From positions 137,943 to 201,942 of the forward strand of contig NZ_JBBDQW010000005.1 in assembly GCF_040905785.1 (NCBI RefSeq): a stretch of DNA of 64,000 nucleotides. The letters run 5' to 3'. How positions within the stretch are numbered: the stretch's first letter is position 1; each line of letters starts with the position of its first letter. The notes below the pieces were generated by a model. It saw only the letters and a program-made list of their open reading frames with translations. It ran no database searches and was not told the DNA's origin. Of this stretch, positions 26,366-33,834 are shown piece after piece. The DNA comes from Tistlia sp040905785. GTDB taxonomy: Bacteria > Pseudomonadota > Alphaproteobacteria > Kiloniellales > DSM-21159. A program made the translations under genes and the position numbers.

Positions 26366-27295
26366 ATGGCGCGCCGCGGCTTCCCCTCGCTCTCCGCTCG
26401 GCGGCCCGCGGTCCCCAAGCGCCGCCGCCGCCGCGACCTGCCGCTGGCCAGCGACGCCTCGGCGCGCTACCTGCCCTGGCTGATCGCCTTCCTGGTCTTC
26501 CTGGCCGGCCTCGCCCTGGTCGGCGCGCTCGGCGCCAACCGGCTGGCCGCGCGCTGGGACAGCGGGCTGGCCGGCAAGCTGACGGTGCAGGTGATGCCCG
26601 GCCAGAACGCCGCCGAGACCGAGGCCAGGGTCGGCCTGGTGCTCGAGTTCCTGGCCGCCAGCGAAAGCATCTCGCAGGTCGAGGTGCTCGACCGCCGGAC
26701 GCTCGGCGGCCTGCTCGAGCCCTGGCTCGGCGCCAGCGCCTACGACGCGACCCTGCCGCTGCCCGTGCTGGTCGACGTCACCCTGGCCCGCGGCGTCGAG
26801 GGCGTGCCCGAGGGCCTCGCCGAACGGCTGGAGCAGGAGATCCCGGCGGCCCGGCTCGACGACCACCAGCGCTACCTGGGCGCCTTGATCGACTTCGCGC
26901 GCTCGCTCCAGCTGATCGCCGCGGCGGTCGTGCTGCTGGTCGGGGCCGCGACCATCCTGACGCTCATCTTCGTCACCCGCACCGGCCTGTCGGTGCATCG
27001 CCAGACCATCGAGCTGCTGCACCTCATGGGCGCGCGCGACCGCTACGTCGCCGGTCAGTTCCAGCACAACGCGGCGCGCCTGGCCCTGCGCGGCGGTCTC
27101 GTCGGCCTGGTCGCGGCCGGCCTGGTGCTCTATGCGCTGGAGCGGGTCGTGGAGAGCGGCGCCGGGCTGCTGCCGGGCTTCTCGCCGACGCCGGTCGACT
27201 GGATCGCCCTGCTGCTGCTGCCGCCGCTGGCCGTCGCGGTCGCCGCCCTGACGGCGCGCTGGACGGTGCTCGGCACCCTCGCCCGGCTTGCCTAG
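26366..27295 (+). CDS. ftsX: Cell division protein FtsX
   Basis: Membrane partner of FtsE, 309 residues. A basic cytoplasmic N-terminus is followed by the first membrane helix (about 30-55), a periplasmic domain of about 130 residues and three further helices. The FtsX signature region TGLSVHRQTIELLHLMGARDRYVAGQF (split here: TGLSVHRQTIELLHLMGA then RDRYVAGQF) is clear. ATG at 26366. Confidence 0.92.
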   Translation: MARRGFPSLSARRPAVPKRRRRRDLPLASDASARYLPWLIAFLVFLAGLALVGALGANRLAARWDSGLAGKLTVQVMPGQNAAETEARVGLVLEFLAASESISQVEVLDRRTLGGLLEPWLGASAYDATLPLPVLVDVTLARGVEGVPEGLAERLEQEIPAARLDDHQRYLGALIDFARSLQLIAAAVVLLVGAATILTLIFVTRTGLSVHRQTIELLHLMGARDRYVAGQFQHNAARLALRGGLVGLVAAGLVLYALERVVESGAGLLPGFSPTPVDWIALLLLPPLAVAVAALTARWTVLGTLARLA

Positions 27296-27308
27296 CGGCG
27301 ATCCGGCG

Positions 27309-27932
27309 ATGAGCACAATGCCTCGCGATCGGACCCGGCGGCCGCGCCGCTTCCTGCTTGTCCCGGCGGTCCTGCTCCTGCTGTTCCTGGGCGGCTTCGC
27401 CGCCTTCGCCCTCGGTCTGCCGCCGGTGGCGCCGCCACCCGACCAGCGCACCGACGCCATCGTCGTGCTGACCGGCGGCAGCGAGCGGCTCAAGGTCGGC
27501 TTCGAGCTGCTCGAGCAGGGCGCGGCGCAGAAGCTCTTCGTCTCAGGCGTCTACCGGGGCGTCGAGGTCAGCGAGCTGCTGCGCCTGGGGCGCGGCGCGC
27601 CGGAGGAGCTGGCCTGCTGCATCGCCCTCGGCTACGACGCCGAGGACACCCACGGCAACGCCCGCGAGGCCGCCGAGTGGATGCGCAGGGAGGGCCTGAC
27701 CAGCCTGCGCCTGGTGACCGGCGCCTACCACCTGCCGCGCAGCATGATGGAGTTCCGCCGCGCCCTGCCCGAGGCCGAGATCGTGCCCCATCCGGTGTTC
27801 CCGGTCGGCTTCCGCGAGCAGTGGTGGTTCAGCCCCGACAGCGCCTGGCTGCTGATGACCGAGTACGTCAAGTTCCTCGCCGCCCTGGCCGCCGGCCTGC
27901 TGCCCGGCGGTCTCGACGGGCTCCGCGCGTGA
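27309..27932 (+). CDS. ydcF: YdcF/SanA-family (DUF218) membrane-anchored protein
   Basis: A 207-residue protein with an N-terminal membrane helix (about 14-35) and a DUF218 domain: TDAIVVLTGGSERLKVG, KLFVSGVYRG, ALGYDAEDTHGNAREAAEWM and VTGAYHLPRSMMEFRR. Relatives (ElyC, SanA, YdcF) affect envelope integrity. ATG 27309 was preferred to the TTG at 27288 that overlaps ftsX. The stop codon lies in the first unit of a 27-bp tandem repeat separating it from plsC. Confidence 0.85.
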   Translation: MSTMPRDRTRRPRRFLLVPAVLLLLFLGGFAAFALGLPPVAPPPDQRTDAIVVLTGGSERLKVGFELLEQGAAQKLFVSGVYRGVEVSELLRLGRGAPEELACCIALGYDAEDTHGNAREAAEWMRREGLTSLRLVTGAYHLPRSMMEFRRALPEAEIVPHPVFPVGFREQWWFSPDSAWLLMTEYVKFLAALAAGLLPGGLDGLRA

Positions 27933-28011
27933 GCGCGCTCGGGGGGTCTGCGCGCGCGAGCGCGCTCGGGGGGTCTGCGCGCGCGAGCGCGCTCGGGAAA
28001 CCGCGCGCGTG
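27929..28011. repeat. 27-bp tandem repeats spanning the ydcF stop and plsC start
   Basis: A 27-bp unit (27929-27955, beginning GTGAGCGCGCTCGG) is followed by a near-perfect copy (27956-27982, one base different) and a diverged third copy (27983-28006). It then returns to GCGTGAGCGCGC. The first GTGA contains the ydcF stop and the last GTGA contains the plsC GTG start. The tract is contiguous, with no spacers. Confidence 0.92.
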
Positions 28012-28806
28012 AGCGCGCCGGCCGAAGGCCCGCCGGAGCCACCGGCGGGGATCGCCCTGATCCTCCGCTCGGCGCTGTTCCAGCTCGCCTACCACCTCTG
28101 GCTGGTCGCCATCGGGCTGGTCCTGCTGCCGGCCTTCCTGCTGCCCAGGCGCGCCCTCTACGCCGGCGGCCGGCTGTGGGTCCGCGGCATCCTGTTCCTG
28201 CTGGAGCACCTCTGCGGCCTGACCTGGGAGGTCCGCGGCCGCGACCGCCTGCCGGCCGAGGGCGGCCTGCTGATCGCCAGCAAGCACCAGTCGGCCTGGG
28301 ACACCCTGGTGTTCCCGCTGCTGGTCCGCGACCCGGCCTACGTGCTCAAGCGCGAGCTCCTGCTGGTGCCCTTCTTCGGCTGGATCATGTGGCGGCTGCG
28401 CATGATCGCGGTCGACCGCAAGGGCGGGGCCGCGGCCCTGCGCCGGATGCTGGCGGCGGCGCGTCGCATCGTCGGCCGCGAGCGCCGGCCCCTGGTGATC
28501 TATCCCGAGGGCACGCGCACCGCGCCCGGCGACAGCCGGCCCTACCACCCGGGGGTCGCGGCGCTCTACGGCGAGCTCGGGGTGCCGGTCGTGCCGGTGG
28601 CGCTCAACTCCGGCCTCTACTGGCCGCGCCAGTCGTTCCTGCGCCGGCCCGGCCGCATCGTGCTGGAGTTCCTGGAGCCGATTCCGCCGGGGCTGCCGCG
28701 CCGGCAGTTCCTGGCCGAGCTGGAGGCGCGCATCGAGCCGGCGAGCCGGCGGCTGCTGGCCGAGGGCCGGGCCGCCACCGCCGGCCGAACGAAGGATGAA
28801 CGTTGA
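28009..28806 (+). CDS. plsC: 1-acyl-sn-glycerol-3-phosphate acyltransferase PlsC
   Basis: Acylates lysophosphatidic acid to phosphatidic acid at the inner membrane. It has 265 residues from GTG 28009. Hydrophobic helices lie at about 15-45. The acyltransferase motifs are KHQSAWD (HX4D, catalytic), FFGWIMWRLRMIAVDRKGG, YPEGTRT and VPVVPVALNSG. It sits at the end of the ftsE-ftsX-ydcF run and its last codons run close to nrdJ. Confidence 0.92.
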   Translation: MSAPAEGPPEPPAGIALILRSALFQLAYHLWLVAIGLVLLPAFLLPRRALYAGGRLWVRGILFLLEHLCGLTWEVRGRDRLPAEGGLLIASKHQSAWDTLVFPLLVRDPAYVLKRELLLVPFFGWIMWRLRMIAVDRKGGAAALRRMLAAARRIVGRERRPLVIYPEGTRTAPGDSRPYHPGVAALYGELGVPVVPVALNSGLYWPRQSFLRRPGRIVLEFLEPIPPGLPRRQFLAELEARIEPASRRLLAEGRAATAGRTKDER

Positions 28807-28867
28807 TTCCTGCCGGCCGCGACCCTACCTTTGCGGTCCTTCAGGCAAGCCGGAGCGCGCTCTCCCG

Positions 28868-31165
28868 ATGGCGCTTTCGTCGATCTCCCAGAAGATCTGG
28901 CACGACAAATACCGGTTGAAGGACGCCGAGGGCGCGCCGCTCGAGGACAGCGTCGAGGACAGCTGGCGGCGGGTCGCCCGGGCGCTGGCCGCCGTCGAGC
29001 GCGCGCCCGACCTCTGGGAAGGGCGCTTCTACGAGGCCCTGGAGGGCTTCCGCTTCCTGCCCGCCGGGCGGATCCTGGCCGGCGCCGGCACCGAGCGCAA
29101 CGTGACGCTGTTCAACTGCTTCGTCATGGGCACGATCCCCGACGACATGGGCGGGATCTTCGCCCAGCTGCGCGAGGCGGCGCTGACCCTGCAGCAGGGC
29201 GGCGGCATCGGCTACGACTTCTCGACCCTGCGGCCGCGCGGCGCGCCGGTCGCCGGCGTCGGCGCCGACGCCTCGGGCCCGCTGTCCTTCATGGACGTCT
29301 GGGACGCCATGTGCGCCACCGTGATGTCGGCCGGCAACCGGCGCGGCGCCATGATGGCGACCCTGCGCTGCGACCATCCCGACATCGAGGCCTTCGTCGA
29401 GGCCAAGCGAACCCCGGGCCGGCTGACCAACTTCAACCTCTCGGTGCTGGTCACCGACGGCTTCATGACGGCGCTGCGCGAGGACGCCGACTGGCCGCTG
29501 GTGTTCGGCGGCAGGACCTTCCGGACCATGAAGGCGCGGGCGCTCTGGGAGCGCATCATGGCGGCGACCTACGAGGCCTCCGAGCCGGGCGTCATCTTCA
29601 TCGACCGCATCAACCAGCGCAACAACCTGCACTACTGCGAGACGATCGGCTCGACCAATCCCTGCGGCGAGCAGCCGCTGCCGCCCTACGGCGCCTGCCT
29701 GCTCGGCTCGATCAACCTGGCGGCCCTGGTCGAGCGGCCCTTCGAAGCCGATGCCGACCTCGACCTCGAGGCGCTGGCCGAGCTGACCGCCACCGCCGTG
29801 CGCCTGCTCGACAACGCCATCGACGCCTCGCGCTTCCCGCTCGAGGCGCAGAAGGCGGAGGCGCTGGCCAAGCGGCGCATCGGCCTCGGCATCACCGGGC
29901 TCGCCGACGCCCTGATCCTCTGCGGCCTGCGCTACGGCAGCCAGGAGGCGGTCGAGCGCAGCGAGCGCTGGCTGGGCGCCTTGCGCCGTGCCGCCTACCT
30001 GGCCTCGAGCGAGCTGGCCGCCGAGAAGGGCAGCTTCCCGCTGTTCGACCGCGAGGCCTTCCTGGCCGGCGAGACCGTCGGCGAGCTCGAGCCAGAGGTG
30101 CGCGAGGCGATCGCCCGCTACGGCATTCGCAATGGCCTGGTCACCTCGGTCGCGCCGACCGGGACGATCTCGCTGCTTGCCGACAACGTCTCCTCGGGCC
30201 TGGAGCCGGTCTTCGCCTTCGAGTACACGCGCCGGGTCCGCCAGGCCGACGGCGAGCGGCCGGCCGAGAAGGTCGTCGACCACGCCTACCGCCTGTTCCG
30301 CGAGCGCTTCGGCGCCGAGGCGGCGCCGGGGCCGGCCTTCGTCGACGCCCAGTCGCTGGAGCCGGCGGCGCACCTGGTCATGCAGGCGACGGTGCAGCGC
30401 TTCATCGACTCCTCGGTCTCCAAGACCATCAACCTGCCGGCCGACATCGGCTTCGAGGCCTTCAAGGACGTCTACCGCAGCGCCTACGAGCTCGGCTGCA
30501 AGGGCTGCACGACCTACCGGCCGAACGCGCTGCGCGGCGCCGTGCTGGAGGTCGAGGACAAGGCCGCCGCCGCCGCGCCCGCGGAGGGCGGCGTCGTCCA
30601 CCTGACGGAGCCGCTGGCCCGGCCCGAGGCCCTGCCCGGTCGGACCTACAAGCTGACCTGGCCGGAGAGCGACCACGCCATCTACATCACGCTCAACGAC
30701 ATCGTGCAGGACGGGCGGCGCAGGCCCTTCGAGGTCTTCATCAACTCCAAGAACATGGAGCACTACGCCTGGACCGTGGCCCTGACCCGGATGATCTCGG
30801 CGGTATTCCGGCGCGGCGGCGACGTCTCCTTCGTCGTCGAGGAGCTGAAGGCGGTCTTCGATCCGCGCGGCGGCGCCTGGCTGGGCGGTCGCTACGTGCC
30901 CTCGCTGCTCGCCGCGATCGGCGGCGTCATCGAGCGGCATCTGGTCGACATCGGCTTCCTGGCGCCGCCGGAGGCCGCCTCCCTGGCCGAGCAGGTGCGG
31001 CGCGTCGCGGCCGGCGACGACCAGCCGCCGCCCGAGGAGGGCGCGAGCCCCGGCGGCGGGCGGGGCCGCGTCGCCCGGCAGTGCCCCAAGTGCGGCAGCG
31101 CCGCGCTGATCCGCCAGGAGGGCTGCGACCTCTGCACCGGCTGCGGCTACTCGAAGTGCTCGTGA
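28868..31165 (+). CDS. nrdJ: Adenosylcobalamin-dependent (class II) ribonucleotide reductase
   Basis: Makes deoxyribonucleotides with coenzyme B12 as the radical source, independent of oxygen. It has 765 residues from ATG 28868, where family similarity begins (ISQKIWHDKYRLKD); the ATG at 28796 overlapping plsC would add 24 unrelated residues. Motifs are LFNCFVMG, the active-site segment STNPCGEQPLPPYGACLLGS, and VAPTGTISLLADNVSSGLEP. The C-terminal end carries a zinc/redox motif CPKCGSAALIRQEGCDLC then CGYSKCS. Confidence 0.94.
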   Translation: MALSSISQKIWHDKYRLKDAEGAPLEDSVEDSWRRVARALAAVERAPDLWEGRFYEALEGFRFLPAGRILAGAGTERNVTLFNCFVMGTIPDDMGGIFAQLREAALTLQQGGGIGYDFSTLRPRGAPVAGVGADASGPLSFMDVWDAMCATVMSAGNRRGAMMATLRCDHPDIEAFVEAKRTPGRLTNFNLSVLVTDGFMTALREDADWPLVFGGRTFRTMKARALWERIMAATYEASEPGVIFIDRINQRNNLHYCETIGSTNPCGEQPLPPYGACLLGSINLAALVERPFEADADLDLEALAELTATAVRLLDNAIDASRFPLEAQKAEALAKRRIGLGITGLADALILCGLRYGSQEAVERSERWLGALRRAAYLASSELAAEKGSFPLFDREAFLAGETVGELEPEVREAIARYGIRNGLVTSVAPTGTISLLADNVSSGLEPVFAFEYTRRVRQADGERPAEKVVDHAYRLFRERFGAEAAPGPAFVDAQSLEPAAHLVMQATVQRFIDSSVSKTINLPADIGFEAFKDVYRSAYELGCKGCTTYRPNALRGAVLEVEDKAAAAAPAEGGVVHLTEPLARPEALPGRTYKLTWPESDHAIYITLNDIVQDGRRRPFEVFINSKNMEHYAWTVALTRMISAVFRRGGDVSFVVEELKAVFDPRGGAWLGGRYVPSLLAAIGGVIERHLVDIGFLAPPEAASLAEQVRRVAAGDDQPPPEEGASPGGGRGRVARQCPKCGSAALIRQEGCDLCTGCGYSKCS

Positions 31166-31197
31166 GCGCCCCGTGCCCCGTGAGCGCCCCGTGAGCC
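31162..31197. repeat. 18-bp imperfect tandem duplication at the nrdJ stop
   Basis: GTGAGCGCCCCGTGCCCC (31162-31179) is followed by a 16/18 copy (31180-31197). The first GTGA holds the nrdJ stop and the GTG inside the second unit, at 31191, is the likely start of the next gene. Confidence 0.75.
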
Positions 31198-31403
31198 GCC
31201 GCCTCTGCCGCCAGTGCGGCGCCGCGCTCGGCATCGACGACGACCGCTGCCAGGCCTGCGGCGCCGCCAATCCCGTGCCGCTGCCCTGGTACACGCCCTT
31301 CCTGGGTTTGGCGATCATCGTCCTGCTGGTGCTGCTGCTGGTCGACTTCGGCGACGTCTCGCGGCTGGTCGAGTCCGGCTGGGTCGCGCTCCACGGCGGC
31401 TGA
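31191..31403 (+). CDS. Small zinc-ribbon membrane protein
   Basis: A 70-residue protein from GTG 31191 (GTG 31173 is also possible). Two CxxC pairs at the N-terminus (LCRQCGAALG and CQACGAANP) make a zinc ribbon, followed by one membrane helix (about 36-56) and a short tail. No known function. Placed 25 bp after nrdJ on the same strand, it is probably co-transcribed. Confidence 0.7.
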   Translation: MSRRLCRQCGAALGIDDDRCQACGAANPVPLPWYTPFLGLAIIVLLVLLLVDFGDVSRLVESGWVALHGG

Positions 31404-31432
31404 AGGGCGGCCGCCAACCGGCGAAGGCGGTC

Positions 31433-32773
31433 TCAAGCGGGGACGAACAACCTCTGCCCCAGCATCGCCGCGGCGCCGGCCAGCAGGGCGCCGCCGAGGC
31501 CGCCGGCGAGCCAGGACCAGAGCCGGCCGCGGCTCAGCGCCATGCCCAGCGCGCCCTTGACCGCGGTGTTGACCCCCGCGGCCAGCAGGATCGCACCGCC
31601 GGCCAGCGCCGGGAGCGCCGCCCCGTCGGCGACCAGGGCCGAGAACGACAGCGTCACGGCGTCGACGTCGGCGAGGCCGGAGACGGCGGCGATCAGGTAG
31701 AGCGCCTCGTTGCCGACCCAGCGGCGCAGCGCCTCGGTGCCGAGCAGGATCGCCGCGAGCAGCAGGCCGAACTTGAGCGCCGTGCCGAGCTCCAGGGGAT
31801 TCTCGGCCTCGAGCCTGACCGCGGCTTCCTCGCGCGCAGGTTCCTGCGGCGCAGGCTTCTCCGGCGCGCTCCCTCCGCCGGCCGCCGCCCAGAGCGCGAC
31901 CGCGGCCGCCGCCAGCCCGGCGGCGAGCAAGGGTGCCGCCAGCAGCGGCAGCAGCGCGGGCGCGATCAGGCCCGAGACCAGCAGCATGCGCGGGAACATG
32001 ACGGCGCAGGACAGCAGGATCCCGGCGGCCAGCAGGCGCGGCGGCGCCAGCCCCTCGGGCTTGGCAGAGGCCGCCCGGCGCGCCAGGGCGACCGTCGTCG
32101 CGGTCGAGGAGGCAAGGCCGCCCAGCAGGCCGGTGAGCAGCAGGCCCCGACGCGGCCCGGCCAGGCGGATCGCGAAGTAGCCGATCGAGGACAGGCCGGC
32201 GACCAGCACGACCATCCACCAGATCCGGTAGGGATTGAGGGCCTGCCAGGGCCCCAGGCCACGGTCCGGCAGCACCGGCAGCAGCACCAGCGAGATCAGC
32301 AGCAGCTGGAGCACGGCCAGCAGCTCGCGCCGCTCGAGGCGCCCGACCAGCCGGTGCAGCTGCGGCTTGGTGCCGAGCAGCAGGGCGACGATGACCGCCC
32401 CGGCGCCGGCGACCGCCAGCTCGCCTGCCCCGGCGGCGGCGCCGAGTCCGAAGGTGACCAGGGCGGCGACCGCGCTGGTCGCCGAAAGGTCGCGGCTGGC
32501 TGCGGTGGCGCGCCAGTAGCCGGCCGCGAGCACCAGCCCGAGGGCAAGGAAGGCCGCGGCCAGCACCGGCAATCCCTGGCCCGGCGCCTCGGCCTGGCCG
32601 AGCAGGCTGGCCAGGCCGCCGAGCAGGCCGATCAGCCCGAAGGTGCGCAGGCCGGCGACGCGCGCGCCCTCGGCCAGGGCCCGCGCGCGCCAGCCGCGCT
32701 CCAGGCCGATCAGCAGGCCGGCGGCGAGCGCCGCGGCCAGGCGCTCCAGAAGGGCGAGGTCGTCGAGCGGCAT
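31433..32773 (-). CDS. MgtC/DUF4010-family membrane protein
   Basis: A polytopic membrane protein of 446 residues from ATG 32773, with about a dozen helices. The N-terminal MgtC-like part contains LLIGLERGWR and the VAGLRTFGLIGLLGGLAS segment. The DUF4010 part carries SATSAVAALVTFGLG, LLTGLLGGLASSTATTVALARRA and, near the end, VSGLADVDAVTLSFSAL. Function of DUF4010 proteins is unknown; ion or small-molecule transport is plausible. Convergent with the nrdJ run. Confidence 0.88.
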   Translation of the reverse strand: MPLDDLALLERLAAALAAGLLIGLERGWRARALAEGARVAGLRTFGLIGLLGGLASLLGQAEAPGQGLPVLAAAFLALGLVLAAGYWRATAASRDLSATSAVAALVTFGLGAAAGAGELAVAGAGAVIVALLLGTKPQLHRLVGRLERRELLAVLQLLLISLVLLPVLPDRGLGPWQALNPYRIWWMVVLVAGLSSIGYFAIRLAGPRRGLLLTGLLGGLASSTATTVALARRAASAKPEGLAPPRLLAAGILLSCAVMFPRMLLVSGLIAPALLPLLAAPLLAAGLAAAAVALWAAAGGGSAPEKPAPQEPAREEAAVRLEAENPLELGTALKFGLLLAAILLGTEALRRWVGNEALYLIAAVSGLADVDAVTLSFSALVADGAALPALAGGAILLAAGVNTAVKGALGMALSRGRLWSWLAGGLGGALLAGAAAMLGQRLFVPA

Positions 32774-32837
32774 CGGCGCAGAGTGACCGGCGGCGGCGGT
32801 CCTGCGCAAGCGACCTCGCCGCCTGCCGGCTCCGGCG

Positions 32838-33458
32838 TCAAGTCGGCGGGCAGTGCCGGTCGACCAGGCGGATCAGCTGGGACAAGGAGCGGTCGACGAT
32901 GCCGAGGGCGCGCAGGTGCCGGTCGGTCTCGACCAGGTACTCGCTGCAGGGCCCCCGGTTGCCGCGGCCCTGGACGATCATGCGGGCGACCCAGTCGGCA
33001 GGCATCTTGCCGGTGTACTGGGGATGGCGCGGGTCGACCACGAACCCGAGCGCCGAGACCGGCCCCTCGGGCGTCCGGGTGGTGAGCCAGCGCGGCTCGT
33101 AGACCCCGGTCACCATCTCGCGCTCCCATAGATAGTCCATCACCGTGCCGGCCTCGGCGGCCGGCGCCTGGAAGATCATGCCGTGGCAGGCGCCGCCGCG
33201 GTCGAGCCCGAGCACCAGGCCCGGACGCTCCGGCGTGCCGCGGTAGCGATGCGAATAGACGCAGAAGCGCCGGTGAAAGCCGTGCAGCAGGGCCTGGCGC
33301 ACCGCCAGATGGGGGAAGCCCGGGTTCCACATCAGGCTGCCGTAGCCGAACACCCAGAAGTCCCGGCCCGCGGGCAGCTCGGGCCGGGGCCGCGTCGCGC
33401 CGTAAGCGCGCAGCGCGTCGTAGTCGAGGGAGCGGACCGCGGGAGGACTGCCGTGCAT
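32838..33458 (-). CDS. chaC: ChaC-like gamma-glutamylcyclotransferase
   Basis: Cleaves the gamma-glutamyl bond of glutathione to give 5-oxoproline. It has 206 residues from ATG 33458; GTG 33467 is an alternative start. The substrate-binding motif FGYGSLMWNPGFP is near residue 40. The catalytic Glu lies in the MDYLWEREM segment, and VDPRHPQYTGKM and GRGNRGPCSEYL match the ChaC family. Divergent from the interrupted methyltransferase gene. Confidence 0.92.
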   Translation of the reverse strand: MHGSPPAVRSLDYDALRAYGATRPRPELPAGRDFWVFGYGSLMWNPGFPHLAVRQALLHGFHRRFCVYSHRYRGTPERPGLVLGLDRGGACHGMIFQAPAAEAGTVMDYLWEREMVTGVYEPRWLTTRTPEGPVSALGFVVDPRHPQYTGKMPADWVARMIVQGRGNRGPCSEYLVETDRHLRALGIVDRSLSQLIRLVDRHCPPT

Positions 33459-33573
33459 GCTGGTCACATGGTAGCGCCGGGGCGACCGTGCGGCAAAGGC
33501 GGCATCGCTCCCGCGGTTTCGGCAGGGGCAGGCTCGGCGCTATGCTTGGGGCGTAGGCTGCCGGAGGCAGACG

Positions 33574-33759
33574 ATGGACAGGAACCACTACGTCGCCGCG
33601 AACCGCGCGGCCTGGGACCGCTCGGCGCCCCTGCATCGCGACGGCGGCGCCTGGCAGCAGCTGGCCGAGGGCTTCGCCCGCCCCGGCTTCTCCTGCCTGC
33701 ACCCGCTTACCACGGAGCTGCTCGAGCAGGCGGGCGTGGCCGGCAAGAACGCGACGGTC
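33574..33759 (+). pseudogene. N-terminal fragment of an interrupted class I SAM methyltransferase
   Basis: The first 62 codons of a methyltransferase remain (opening MDRNHYVAANRAAWDRSAP, ending GVAGKNA). After about 33759 the sequence drops in GC and runs into unrelated residues, then a stop at 33792. The matching C-terminal part is at 37382-37852, beyond the mcrBC genes. About 40 codons containing the SAM-binding motif I are missing between the two parts, judged from recalled family length. The product cannot be a functional methyltransferase. Confidence 0.8.
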
Positions 33760-33834
33760 GAGGCAGAGAGGTCGCCTATGGTAAGTCGATGATCAGACTA
33801 GGCGCTTTCAGAAAGTCTCTTTAGAGTTAGGGCC

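Noticed and set aside
27929..28011. Possible CRISPR-like array
   Set aside because: The 27-bp units are contiguous with no spacers and no cas genes; it is a simple tandem repeat.
28841..31417. 858-residue minus-strand frame opposite nrdJ
   Set aside because: Full antisense of a clear class II ribonucleotide reductase; composition is Gly/Arg/Asp/Gln-rich without any family motif.
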